Of a stretch of DNA of 64,000 bases, positions 47,692 through 56,878 are shown one piece after another. A program made the translations under genes and the position numbers. Within the stretch, counting starts at the first letter, position 1. Every line of letters starts with the position of its first letter. The notes below the pieces were generated by a model that saw only the letters and a list, made by a program, of their open reading frames with translations, had not been told where the DNA came from and searched no databases. This DNA comes from Alisma plantago-aquatica (Eukaryota; Streptophyta; Magnoliopsida; Alismatales; Alismataceae), in the NCBI GenBank assembly GCA_963693085.1, contig OY856409.1, forward strand, positions 1,532,846,472 to 1,532,910,471, given 5' to 3'.

Positions 47692-48212
47692 CACTACTAT
47701 AGAACCTACCTTTAGTGTCAGTTATTTAAGGCCTTTAGTGTCGGTTTTTTAGCGACGCCTATGTGGGCGACACTAAAAGGTCACCCATTACGCGTCGGTT
47801 TCAGAACCGACACCCAAACTCTTCGCGCGTGACCGAAAACGCGCCATCAGGGGACTATAGGTGTCGGTTATTAGTTAAGAAACCGACACCCAAAACCTTC
47901 GCGCCACAGAAAGGGCGCCATCTTGGGCGCTATCAGTGTCGGTTATAAGCCAAAAACCGACGAAATATGTCTTCACGCCAAAAGAATATGTGTCGGTGAC
48001 ATATAAATAACCGACACTGTAACTGTATGTGTCGGTTGTTTACAAATACCGACGCCTGTTATTGGCGCCAGCTTGGGCACTATCAGTGTCGGTTTGTAGT
48101 AAGAACCCGACACCATATATGTTCGGGCCATAGGAAATAGGCGCCAGTTATATCTAAAAAACCGACATTACATAATTGTGTGTCGGTTATTTACAAATAA
48201 CCGACGCCTATT
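47692..48212. repeat. Left terminal and subterminal repeats of CACTA B
   Basis: About fifteen GTCGGTT/AACCGAC cores, mainly the TGTCGGTT/AACCGACAC version with some GCGTCGG, are arranged as opposed pairs. One copy, CCGACACTGTAA, is close to the 12-bp TnpA site of maize Spm as I remember it. Likely transposase or TnpA binding region (inferred). Confidence 0.92.
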
Positions 48213-48234
48213 CTTTTTTTTTTTTTACAGACCT

Positions 48235-48350
48235 GCAGACCTGCTGTGGCTGGTCGCAGGATGAGAAACCTGCAGTTCAGTTAACTAAACTGCAGGTTTT
48301 ACGACATCCATTGATATCAGCCAACAACAGGACACAAACCTGCAAATTTA
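48235..48350. repeat. Conserved palindromic block of CACTA B
   Basis: Near-identical to 4920-5045 in A, including CTGCTGTGGCTGGTC and the palindrome at 48266-48299 (arms AAACCTGCAGTT and complement). It is kept while neighbouring noncoding DNA diverged, suggesting constraint or recent common origin. Confidence 0.75.
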
Positions 48351-48812
48351 ACAACAAAAATATTCACACATGCATTTAGCAATACAACCTGCAGTTCTAT
48401 TTTATTTTCACACATTTAGAAACATTCATGTAGCTAGCAATCTGTAGTTCCATTCATTCACATTCACACATGTAGAAACATTCATATAGTAACCTAACTT
48501 TCATTCATTTTCACTCAGAGACATGTAGAAACATCTAGACATGTAGAAACATTCACACATATTATAATTCAGAAATTCATTTACAAAATCCCCACTATTT
48601 GTATGGTTGTTGCCCATTTTTCTCTTACTTCATTTAATTCTCCCATCATATAGGGAGCATGTACATCTGGTAAGTCCGTTCCTGTAGTGGGGTCAGCTTT
48701 AAACACCTGTAAAGAGATTGATGTATATATATAATTAATGAGCTATAAATAAGATTGATATATTTCATATTATCTAATGAGACTATATAATACCTGAGCA
48801 ATACAATCGATG

Positions 48813-49245
48813 TCCATACAACATGACAGACTAACACATATATAGTACATAACAATAGCATCGTCGAATTTACATACAACACTAGCTTAGTACATATATA
48901 GTGGGACTTATAAGGTGACGATCCCACCTGGTAAAACAGGCTACCGACAACTACATGTTACGACTGGGAGGTCGTGATTCAGCAACCATATGCATTAGCA
49001 AGAGGAAAAACAGATCACCATATGTTTGTCCTCATATGGTGATCTGTTTGTCTCCTGCTAATGCATATGGTTGCTGAATCACGACCTCCCAGTCGTAACA
49101 TGTAGTTGGTAACCTGTTTTAGCAGGTGGTATCGTCACCTTAGTCCACTATATATGTACTAAGTTAGTGTTATATGTAAATTCGGCGTTGCTGTTGTTAT
49201 GCACTATATATGTGTTAGTCTGTCATGTTGTTATATGAATCTGAA
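48813..49245. repeat. Long inverted repeat (hairpin) in CACTA B, about 210-nt arms
   Basis: Arms 48813-49024 and 49033-49245 pair around an 8-nt loop. Matching words include CAGATCACCATATG, GGAGGTCGTGATTCAGCAAC, ACATGTTACGACTGGGAGG and CATGACAGACTAACACATAT. About 15-20 mismatches or 1-3 nt gaps are spread over the length. The right arm overlaps the last codons of the small downstream exons (stop at 49231). The sequence is unrelated to the hairpin in A. Confidence 0.95.
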
Positions 49246-49543
49246 CCACTTGTGTGTGCTGCACTTTATGTATTGTATCTGTATCCTGCTTCTCTTCATT
49301 GGGGCTTCTTCCTGCATATCCTGCATAGCTATGTCATGTCCATCCTGCATAGCCTTCTTCCTATATTTATTTTTTAAAGAGAATACAAACACAAATTATT
49401 AGTGTAGAGTTAGTGAAATACTGATCAATGTCTAGAATTGGAATAGATCAAGAACCTACTCTCAGCATCGCGTATGTAATCTCGGGTGAGATTGGTCCTA
49501 TATTTCTTTAGCACCCTCCCACAATGTTTAGCATTTGTATTAA
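49231..49543 (-). CDS. Two small exons downstream of TNP2, possible TnpA-like 3' end
   Basis: On the minus strand an acceptor TTCTAG|TTAATAC (49543) opens a segment reading NTNAKHCGRVLKKYRTNLTR and then DYIRDAES. It ends at a donor AG|GTTCTTG (49456). An acceptor AATATAG|GAAGAAGG (49360) continues in the same phase with KKAMQDGHDIAMQDMQEEAP and KRSRIQ to a stop at 49231. The product is basic, then Met/Gln/Glu-rich. Its position corresponds to tnpA exons in maize En/Spm, and the first acceptor is homologous to the repeated acceptor in A (5937-6030). Upstream exons and start are not identified; splice sites were picked by eye. I do not recognise the protein family. Confidence 0.4.
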
Positions 49544-49636
49544 CTAGAAGATAATGAAACATCAAATCAGAAAATGATATTGATATTAAAAAAGTAAACA
49601 TTTAGCTTCAATAAAAAAACATAAACATGCACACCT

Positions 49637-52600
49637 CTAAAATTGTGATCTTTTCTCAATTAACAATCCTTCATTGTGATCTCCGCGCACATATAAGTCA
49701 TCATTAGCTTCAATATTTTCTGGAGTTGGCAACCCAACTGAGAATGGACTGGAGTCATCATATTTATCATAGTACTCTTCTTCATCTATAGGATCTTCAA
49801 TGAACTGTCTTTTACCATGAAGAACAACTGACCATTTATCATTTGCAGGATCATCGATATAAAATACTTGTTTCGCCTGTGATGCCAATATGAATGGTTC
49901 AGCCTTCTCGCCAATCTTTTCAAAGTTCACCAAAGTGAAACCCAATTCATCCACTATAACTCCTTTGGTGTTATCAACCCAATTACATTTGAAGAGTGGA
50001 ATTCTGAAATCTATGTAGTCAAATTCCCATATCTCTTCAATGACACCGTAATATGACATTTTAGCTTCACGTGGACTCTTATCCTTTGCACTTGCAAAAA
50101 ACATAGTCGATGCTTGAAGGGTGACCCCACTATTTTGGACGACACTCTTATCATCTTGGCGCTTTGTGTAATATGTGAATCCATTTATGTCATACCCTTC
50201 ATAAGATATAACAGTCAACTTTGGTTTAAAGGCGAGGCATTTGATAGTTTCAGTAATATCATCTGGTGTTTCAGATAGTTGATGTAAGACTTTATCTTCA
50301 AACCACTTAATAAAAGTCTTGTTATGCTCTCTAGCAAGCCACATTGTAGTGGCTCGAGGATATTGTCTTTTGATGACATTGGTATGTTCCTCGATATATA
50401 CGTTCACTTCATCCATGTTGTGTAAAATATACAAGTGAGCTTGTTCCAACTGCTCACGGCTGATTACTTTCACACGTGATCCCAAAATTCCTTTGCCATA
50501 TAGCTCGTCAATATTCTTGTCATTATCAGGAGTGTCATTACCACTGAGAAAGTCATTGCAGAAATCCATAACCTCTCTCGCCACATAACCTTCAATAATA
50601 CTCCCTTCAGGCCGATAACGGTTTCGAACATCACCTTTAAAAACGCTCATGTATCGTTCAAAGGGATACATCCAATGCAAGAAAATCGGGCCCAAGATTT
50701 TCACTTCCCTAGTCAAGTGCACAACAAGATGTACCATGATATCAAAGAATGAAGGAGGGAAATACATCTCAAGCTGACATAGGGTAACAACCACTTCTCT
50801 TTGCAAATTATCGAGAGTCTCAGGGTCAATAACTTTGCTGCAGAGACTGTTGAAAAAGAAACAAAGTCTGGTGATTGCAAACCTTACATGCTTCGGCAAT
50901 ATAGATCGAATTGCCACGGGCAATATTTGTTGCATTAGAGTGTGACAATCATGAGATTTAAGTCCTATCAACTTCAGATCTTTCATTGATACCAATCTAC
51001 GGATGTTGGATGAGTAACCATTTGGCACCTTAACATTTATCAAGCATTCATAAAAAGCTTTCTTCTCTTTTCTAGACAACGTGTAACATGCGGGAGGTAA
51101 GTATGTTCTTTTACTACCCATTTCACGTATTTTTATTAATTCTGACCTTATTCCCATTTCACGTAGGTCCAGTCTGGATTTTATCCCATCTTTAGTCTTA
51201 CCTGATATATTTAACAGAGTACCAATGATGCTATCACAGACATTTTTCTCAACGTGCATTACATCGATACAATGTCTGACTGTCAAAGAACTCCAATAAG
51301 GAAGATCCCAAAATATTGACTTCTTCTTGAATGAAGAATTGTCACTCCGTGTAGTACATTGTGATCTCTTACCAAATTCATTGACAAAGTCTTTTATTCT
51401 GTCATAAACAACCTCCCCTGGTATAGGTTTAGGTGCACTGCGTTCCTCATTCAATCCATTGAATGCTTTGCACTTCCTACGATACGGATGGAATTTTGGA
51501 AGAAACCTTCGATGACCGAGATATACATTCTTACCGCCATGTTTTAGTCTTGTTGAATCAGTGTTCTCTTCACATATAGGACACGCTTTAGCTCCTTTGA
51601 CACTATATCCAGACAAATTCCCATATGCTGGAAAGTCATTAATAGTGCAAAACAACATAGCATGCAAACGAAATGTCTCTCTTCGTGAATCATCATAGGT
51701 CATCACACCTTCACCCCAGAGTTTCTTTAAGTCATCAATCAGAGGTTCAAGATAAACATCGATGTCATTTCCAGGTTGTTTAGGACCCGATATCAACAAC
51801 GACAGCATTACGTACTTATTTTTCATACACAGCCAGGGAGGAAGATTGTATATAACAAGCATGACTGGCCAAGTGCTATGTTGACTGCTCAATGTCCCGT
51901 ACGGATTCATCCCGTCTGTACAAAGCCCAAGTCTTAGATTCCTGTCTTCTTCACCAAATTCAGGGTACAGTACATCAATCTTCTTCCACTGTGGGGAATC
52001 AGACGCATGTCGTAGGATCCCATCATTATTTTTCTTAACATCTGCATGCCACCTCAAATTCTTCGCATCTATCGGATTTGCAAACAAGCGTTGAAACCGT
52101 GATATTATAGGTAGATACCACATCACCTTGGCAGGAGAACCAGTTTTGGACTCCCCCGAAGTCGTCAATTTATACCGTGACGCACCACATTTTGGACAAT
52201 CTTTCAAATCTGCATAGTCCTTTTGAAATAATACACAATCATTAGGGCATGCGTGTATCTTCTTGGCATCCATTCCCATTGGGCACAACAATTTCTTTAC
52301 CTGGTATGTTGAAATTGGCAGCTCGTTCCCTCCAGGAAGCATTTCTTTCAACAAAGACAACAATGACGTGAAGCTTTTGTCGCTCCATCTATTGTTAGCT
52401 TTCAACTTATACAATCTCAACACAGCGTTAAGCTTCGTAAACTTAGTACAACCTGTGTATAACGACATCTCAACATCATGCACAATGTTTCTAAAAATGG
52501 GAGGTGGATCGGTGTGCTCTACCCCACAACTATCCATCATCGCATCAACGATGTCTACTGGAACTGGTTCATTCACATCTACGTCATCGTAGGCAATTTC

Positions 52601-52885
52601 TTCTTCCACACAAGCACTGCTATCGACATCCACTGGTTTCGGGTTTGAAATCTCTCCATGCCAGTGCCATTCTGTATAACCTTGTATAATCCCGTTGCAC
52701 ATGACATGAGTCATGATTTCGTCACCAGTGTTGACTTTCAGGTTGTTACCGCAATGTCTACATGGACAATAGAACCTATCTCCAGGTTGTTTCCTATGTT
52801 CCTCGGCAAATTTAATGAACTGGTGAAGACCAGAAATAAACTCTGGGCTGCAGCGATTGCGAATGGACATCCATGATCTATCCAT
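49637..52885 (-). CDS. TNP2-type (TnpD-like) CACTA transposase, intact
   Basis: An uninterrupted 1,082-residue frame. I start it at MDRSWM (52885), the usual N-terminus of plant TNP2 proteins, because the upstream in-frame residues follow an acceptor-like TTTGATCATAG and look noncoding. Residues 1-75 form the transposase-associated domain with C40-P-C-R-H-C45. The Transposase_21 catalytic region spans about 190-560, with LCTDGMNPYG (Asp about 323) and PGNDIDVYLE (Asp about 373) as probable DDE aspartates. A DUF4218-like part follows around 650-770 and a DUF4216-like part around 910-980. The protein would cut at CACTA ends and mobilise both B and related copies such as A. Length is normal for the family and there are no stops or frameshifts. 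Confidence 0.95.
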   Translation of the reverse strand: MDRSWMSIRNRCSPEFISGLHQFIKFAEEHRKQPGDRFYCPCRHCGNNLKVNTGDEIMTHVMCNGIIQGYTEWHWHGEISNPKPVDVDSSACVEEEIAYDDVDVNEPVPVDIVDAMMDSCGVEHTDPPPIFRNIVHDVEMSLYTGCTKFTKLNAVLRLYKLKANNRWSDKSFTSLLSLLKEMLPGGNELPISTYQVKKLLCPMGMDAKKIHACPNDCVLFQKDYADLKDCPKCGASRYKLTTSGESKTGSPAKVMWYLPIISRFQRLFANPIDAKNLRWHADVKKNNDGILRHASDSPQWKKIDVLYPEFGEEDRNLRLGLCTDGMNPYGTLSSQHSTWPVMLVIYNLPPWLCMKNKYVMLSLLISGPKQPGNDIDVYLEPLIDDLKKLWGEGVMTYDDSRRETFRLHAMLFCTINDFPAYGNLSGYSVKGAKACPICEENTDSTRLKHGGKNVYLGHRRFLPKFHPYRRKCKAFNGLNEERSAPKPIPGEVVYDRIKDFVNEFGKRSQCTTRSDNSSFKKKSIFWDLPYWSSLTVRHCIDVMHVEKNVCDSIIGTLLNISGKTKDGIKSRLDLREMGIRSELIKIREMGSKRTYLPPACYTLSRKEKKAFYECLINVKVPNGYSSNIRRLVSMKDLKLIGLKSHDCHTLMQQILPVAIRSILPKHVRFAITRLCFFFNSLCSKVIDPETLDNLQREVVVTLCQLEMYFPPSFFDIMVHLVVHLTREVKILGPIFLHWMYPFERYMSVFKGDVRNRYRPEGSIIEGYVAREVMDFCNDFLSGNDTPDNDKNIDELYGKGILGSRVKVISREQLEQAHLYILHNMDEVNVYIEEHTNVIKRQYPRATTMWLAREHNKTFIKWFEDKVLHQLSETPDDITETIKCLAFKPKLTVISYEGYDINGFTYYTKRQDDKSVVQNSGVTLQASTMFFASAKDKSPREAKMSYYGVIEEIWEFDYIDFRIPLFKCNWVDNTKGVIVDELGFTLVNFEKIGEKAEPFILASQAKQVFYIDDPANDKWSVVLHGKRQFIEDPIDEEEYYDKYDDSSPFSVGLPTPENIEANDDLYVRGDHNEGLLIEKRSQF

Positions 52886-52994
52886 TCTATGATCAAAGAG
52901 AAAACAAGTATATATTAGGACAAGATTAGGGTCTAGGGTTAACAAATACATGTTATGTCATTATTATATATAATAAATGTGTACCACCTATCCA

Positions 52995-53188
52995 TTCTTG
53001 AACACCTAATCTCAATAGTAAGTGTATAATGTGTATTGGGTTTTCAAGAAAATTTCGGCAACATTTCCCCGATGTTCTCCAAGTACATATGTACTTAGAG
53101 AACAAACGGGGAAATGCTGCCAAAATTTTCTTGAAAACCCAATACACATTATACACTTACATCCTAAGCGAGATTATGTGTTCAAGAA
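52995..53188. repeat. Inverted repeat just upstream of TNP2 in CACTA B
   Basis: Arms of about 93 nt meet at the perfect palindrome AAGTACATATGTACTT (53081-53096). Matching words include AAGTGTATAATGTGTATTGG, TTTTCAAGAAAAT and CTTGAACAC. A second small hairpin (CCAAGATTTACTC, loop of 5) follows at 53210-53240. Both lie in the probable intron or leader between the B3-like exon and TNP2. Confidence 0.95.
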
Positions 53189-53240
53189 CAGTCCCAAACT
53201 GGGGACTATCCAAGATTTACTCCTAATGAGTAAATCTTGG

Positions 53241-53724
53241 ACGGGTTTCTAGGCCAACAAATAATGTATTGTCATTCTTATACCTAAAATCCTAGTTCTT
53301 CAAGTTAGGGTGATTATTGATGTCTTTTAAAGCATGATTGGAAATTTAGGGAAAAGTTCATCATTTACATTCCAAGCATGTCACATGTGTGCATTACAGT
53401 TCATCATTAAGAAAGATATAAGCAAGTATTTCGTATTAAAATAGACTAAACAATATAAGAAATGTTTTTTGAGGCAAGACAATATGAGAAAATAGTAGTG
53501 TAATCATGTAAATGGGAACATTCATGGGAACACACACTTCAGTTATAAGCATTCATGTAGCAACTTACAGTTCCATTCATGGGAACACACACTTTAGTTA
53601 TAACAATAACTAAACAAAGGGGTTGGTGTACCCCTAAACATGCGCATAATTAAAAAAACTATTAATACAGACAAGTCTAGATAGATAGACAACTAAATAC
53701 TACACCAACATGGTCCCGCATGCA
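53241..53724. other. Noncoding spacer in CACTA B
   Basis: AT-rich, with a repeated phrase GGGAACACACACTT-AGTTATAA at 53517 and 53582. No gene seen. Confidence 0.5.
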
Positions 53725-54229
53725 TCAGTAACTTCTTTTTGATGATGAAGCTGTGTCACGAAGCTCCTCGCTGTATTTAGCCGAATCTGAACTGACAGGG
53801 GCCTCAGATTCAGATTTGTACGAGCTGATATGCGACGTCGTGCGCTCATACCGCACAAGATGATCGGGGGTCTCGCAGTTGTTGTCGGTTATCCAAACTT
53901 TGATGGAATTATCGCCAACTGGACGGAGAAAAAGCCTATTCCAACGGACCAGATACAACTCTCCAATCCAATCATGCCAACTGGATTTTGATACAAGATT
54001 TCCTGCCAAATCATACTCAACCTCGATTACATGTGAATAATTTCCAAAAGTTAGGGTCACTTTACCAGGCATGTAGTGTCTTCCTTTTAGAAAACGCCAA
54101 TGTTTGGGTATGACCAATTGGTTTAAGGAACGATCATCTAGGATGATGTCCAATTGTTCTTCAATAGGGAACGTTAACATTGACATAGAGGCCCAATTCA
54201 TAGTCATTGTTATGGGAAGACAGAGACTG
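53725..54229 (-). CDS. Exon encoding a B3-like DNA-binding domain inside CACTA B
   Basis: The minus-strand frame follows an acceptor-like ATATTGTGCAG at 54230 and runs about 167 residues to a stop at 53725. Its central part reads LVIPKHWRFLKGRHYMPGKV, then TLTFGNYSHVIEVEY, then SSWHDWIGELYLVRWNRLFL and a KVWITD ending. This resembles the plant B3 fold: an (I/L)PK-x-F strand, a VTL-x-x-G turn, a W-x-x-F/W helix, a hydrophobic -N-L- step, and a final V-x-I strand before Cys. A Ser/Glu-rich acidic tail follows (SESEAPVSSDSAKYSEELRD). It lies between the GC-rich block and TNP2 on the same strand. The domain call is by pattern only. Alternatives are an element-specific accessory protein of unrelated fold or a captured host exon. 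Confidence 0.42.
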
Positions 54230-55019
54230 CACAATATTAGTATTAACAAAGTGTAAGTACATATAACGAAGAACGAAATAAAGGTGTATAATCGGAGCAA
54301 AATTGGGCCAAACATGGCGACTGAACTCAAATGAATATGCATTCATAACCTACCTATCATGAAGGAAAGTGAGAGTATAGGTTAAATCTAGACTCAACTA
54401 TGTTATCATCTTATACCTACAAACCTAATTTCATCATTCATATCCTAAGTTTTGTGTAACATCATTAATCATGCTTGTTAGTAAATACTAAGTAGTAAAT
54501 AATTAAACCTTGATTCCATATATCAAAGATTTCATTCAGGGTCAATCTTGAAGTTTTAACTAGAGCTTCATATATCAACATACATACCAGGTCATATTTC
54601 AAGTAAAGATTTAGGCGTTTAATCACCTTATGGCATATACATGATTCACAAGTATTGGGGTGCACAAAGAATAATATATGTTACTGATTTAGGAGTTCAC
54701 ATAATCATTTAGAAAACCCACATGTGAGTTAATTTTGACATTCAACATCAATGTATCTTTAACACACATGTTTCAAGGGTTCGAAGCACATAATCAAATC
54801 AAATTAGGATGATAGAATGGACAGGTTTGAATCTTATTTCAACATGCATAAAAATGCATTGAATTAGGACAAGCATTAGAATTAGACAAGTTAAAACAGT
54901 ACATTATTATTAATCAATACATTATTACTAATCAGTAGATAAATGAATAAAAACCAGTACATAATAAATACAGATCAATAGATACAAATTAGTATAAATA
55001 CTAATTAGAAGAAAAATGC
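54230..55019. other. Noncoding part of CACTA B between GC-rich block and B3-like exon
   Basis: AT-rich with no repeat or domain seen; probably intron and leader of the minus-strand transcript. Confidence 0.5.
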
Positions 55020-55445
55020 CCAGCAGCAGGGCAGGCAGCTTGAGAGAAGAGGAGCAGAGGAAGAAGAAGGCAGGCAAGGGCGGGCACCTTGAAGAAAGAG
55101 GAGCAACGGTCGGTCCTAGAAGTTGTCGGCGGCGAGGAGAGGAGCGTCGGAGAGGGCGGCAAGGCGAGGAGAGGAGCGGCCGGTCCTAGATGCTACCAGT
55201 GACGGAGGAGAGGGCGGACGGCGGGCAGCTTCTCGCACGGTGACGACGGGCAGGGAGGGGCGGTGGAGGCAGCTTCTCGCACGGTGACGACGGGCGGGCG
55301 CTTGGACGGTGACGACGGGCGAGCACGGGCGACGGACAGGGAGCGGCGACGACGGGCAGGGAGGGGCGGCGGCGGCAGCTTCTCGCACGGCGACGACGGG
55401 CGACGGACAGGGAGCAGCAAGGGAAATCGATCGGGAATGAATTAG
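55020..55445 (-). promoter_or_regulatory. GC-rich block with a CpG-rich minisatellite at the promoter end of CACTA B
   Basis: About 420 bp rich in CG. Three copies of GCAGCTTCTCGCACGGTGAC followed by GACGGGC begin at 55221, 55268 and 55374, with extra GACGACGGGC units between. It occupies the same place as 8240-8700 in A and the GC-rich leader of maize Spm. A methylation-sensitive control region is inferred, not shown. Reading frames through it are low-complexity artefacts. Confidence 0.65.
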
Positions 55446-55484
55446 GGAAAGGGGAAAATCGGTTGCTGGTAAACTATTAAGTTG

Positions 55485-55901
55485 ACACTATGTGTCGGTT
55501 ATTTAAAAAAACCGACAACTAAACTAACAGTGTCAGCTCTTTGAAGAAAACCGACAACTATACTACATAATATTCGTCGGTTCATAAATAAAAGACAACC
55601 GACAACTATTCCTGTCTCGCACATACCCTTTAGTCGTCGGTTATTTATTAAAGAACCGACAACATATGTAAAATTTTGGAGCCAATTTTTTCGCTGGAAA
55701 TTTGGGTTTGGCGGTTGAGTTTAGGTGTCGGTTGTATATTAAATAACCGACAATTATTGAAAGTGGTACCCGTGTCTGGTCAACCTTCACATATTGGATG
55801 TCGGTTTCTGTTAAAAACCGACATAGTGGGGTTTATGTGTCGGTTTTTGTATACAATCGACACCTTGAAAACCAACTTCATAAGCCATTTCTGTAGTAGT
55901 G
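55485..55901. repeat. Right subterminal and terminal repeats of CACTA B
   Basis: About twelve GTCGGTT/AACCGAC cores, here mostly TGTCGGTT and AACCGACAA, end in TTTCTGTAGTAGTG. A's right end prefers GCGTCGG instead, so the binding-motif variant has drifted between copies. Confidence 0.92.
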
Positions 55902-55904
55902 AGG

Positions 55905-56044
55905 AGTGTTCTCATAGAAATTAAATGTAGCAAACATGGTTTCAAAAAGTGATATATGTTATGCGTTCGGAGAGACCAACTTGTATAGTATATGTGGTAT
56001 GCGGGAGTATATGCATTTTTGGAATTTTTTTTGTTCATTCATTA

Positions 56045-56102
<58 letters not shown>

Positions 56103-56878
56103 TGAATATACATATTTAATTTGTACAATTGTGTATCTAAATAGTATAATTACAAGAATAATGGATGTGATCATACAAATATGCAATCATCACAACTTAA
56201 ATAAATGCAAACATGCACTATGATCTAAATTAAACAAACATATATGAACCTAAATGTAAAAAAGAAGAAATGAAAACATGTCTATCTGAGAATCATGGAT
56301 TAAGCGGCATTTTATGCGGCCTGGTCCACTTTTGGGGAGGGATTTGCAGTATGCGTTCAGAAGGTGATCCACACCTTGTATGCAGGAGCACTTTTTAAAA
56401 CACTGGTAGTAAAATATATTCATTATCAAATATGGGGCGAAAAGGAAACATGAAAGTACCAAATGAATATTTATAAATAAACTAAACATATACATACTAC
56501 ACACTACACATGGGAAGATATATTGACTCACTTTTTGCATATCCTCCAGCCACCTCTGTAAACTCGGCCAACTCTTTTGTGCATCCCCATGACCATGGCC
56601 ATATAATTGTAACTTTTCATCATCAAATTAGCCAATATTCTGCATTATTAAATTCTACATCTTAAATTCATTGTCTAATATGTCGAAAAGGGTTGGGTCA
56701 ACACATATACTCATGGAATATATATCAGCGTACAAATTATCTCATCAATACAAAAAACTTGATAGAGATGCACTAGCATAGATTGCCCTAATATCAACAA
56801 TCATGTCGAAGTAGTGTGAGGTTCACACTTCAATTAGTGTCGGCTTAACAAATATAACACTGACAATGATGAAAATAG
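55905..56878. other. No gene; (TA)n run at 56047-56100
   Basis: AT-rich host or older repeat DNA into which B inserted. Only the TA microsatellite is identifiable. Confidence 0.6.

Larger units (their letters stand above)
47692..55901 (-). mobile_element. CACTA (En/Spm) transposon B, full-length, potentially autonomous
   Basis: The element starts CACTACTATAGAA at 47692 and ends TTTCTGTAGTAGTG at 55901, with one mismatch in the 13-bp terminal repeat. It is flanked by the 3-bp duplication AGG (47689-47691 and 55902-55904). Length is 8,210 bp. From the right (promoter) end it contains subterminal repeats, a GC-rich block, a B3-like exon, a hairpin, an intact TNP2 transposase gene, small downstream exons with a second hairpin, a conserved palindromic block, and left subterminal repeats. 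All genes are on the minus strand. It is the same family and orientation as element A. Confidence 0.97.

Noticed and set aside
52263..52876. Plus-strand frames opposite the TNP2 N-terminus
   Set aside because: They are antisense shadows of the intact transposase.
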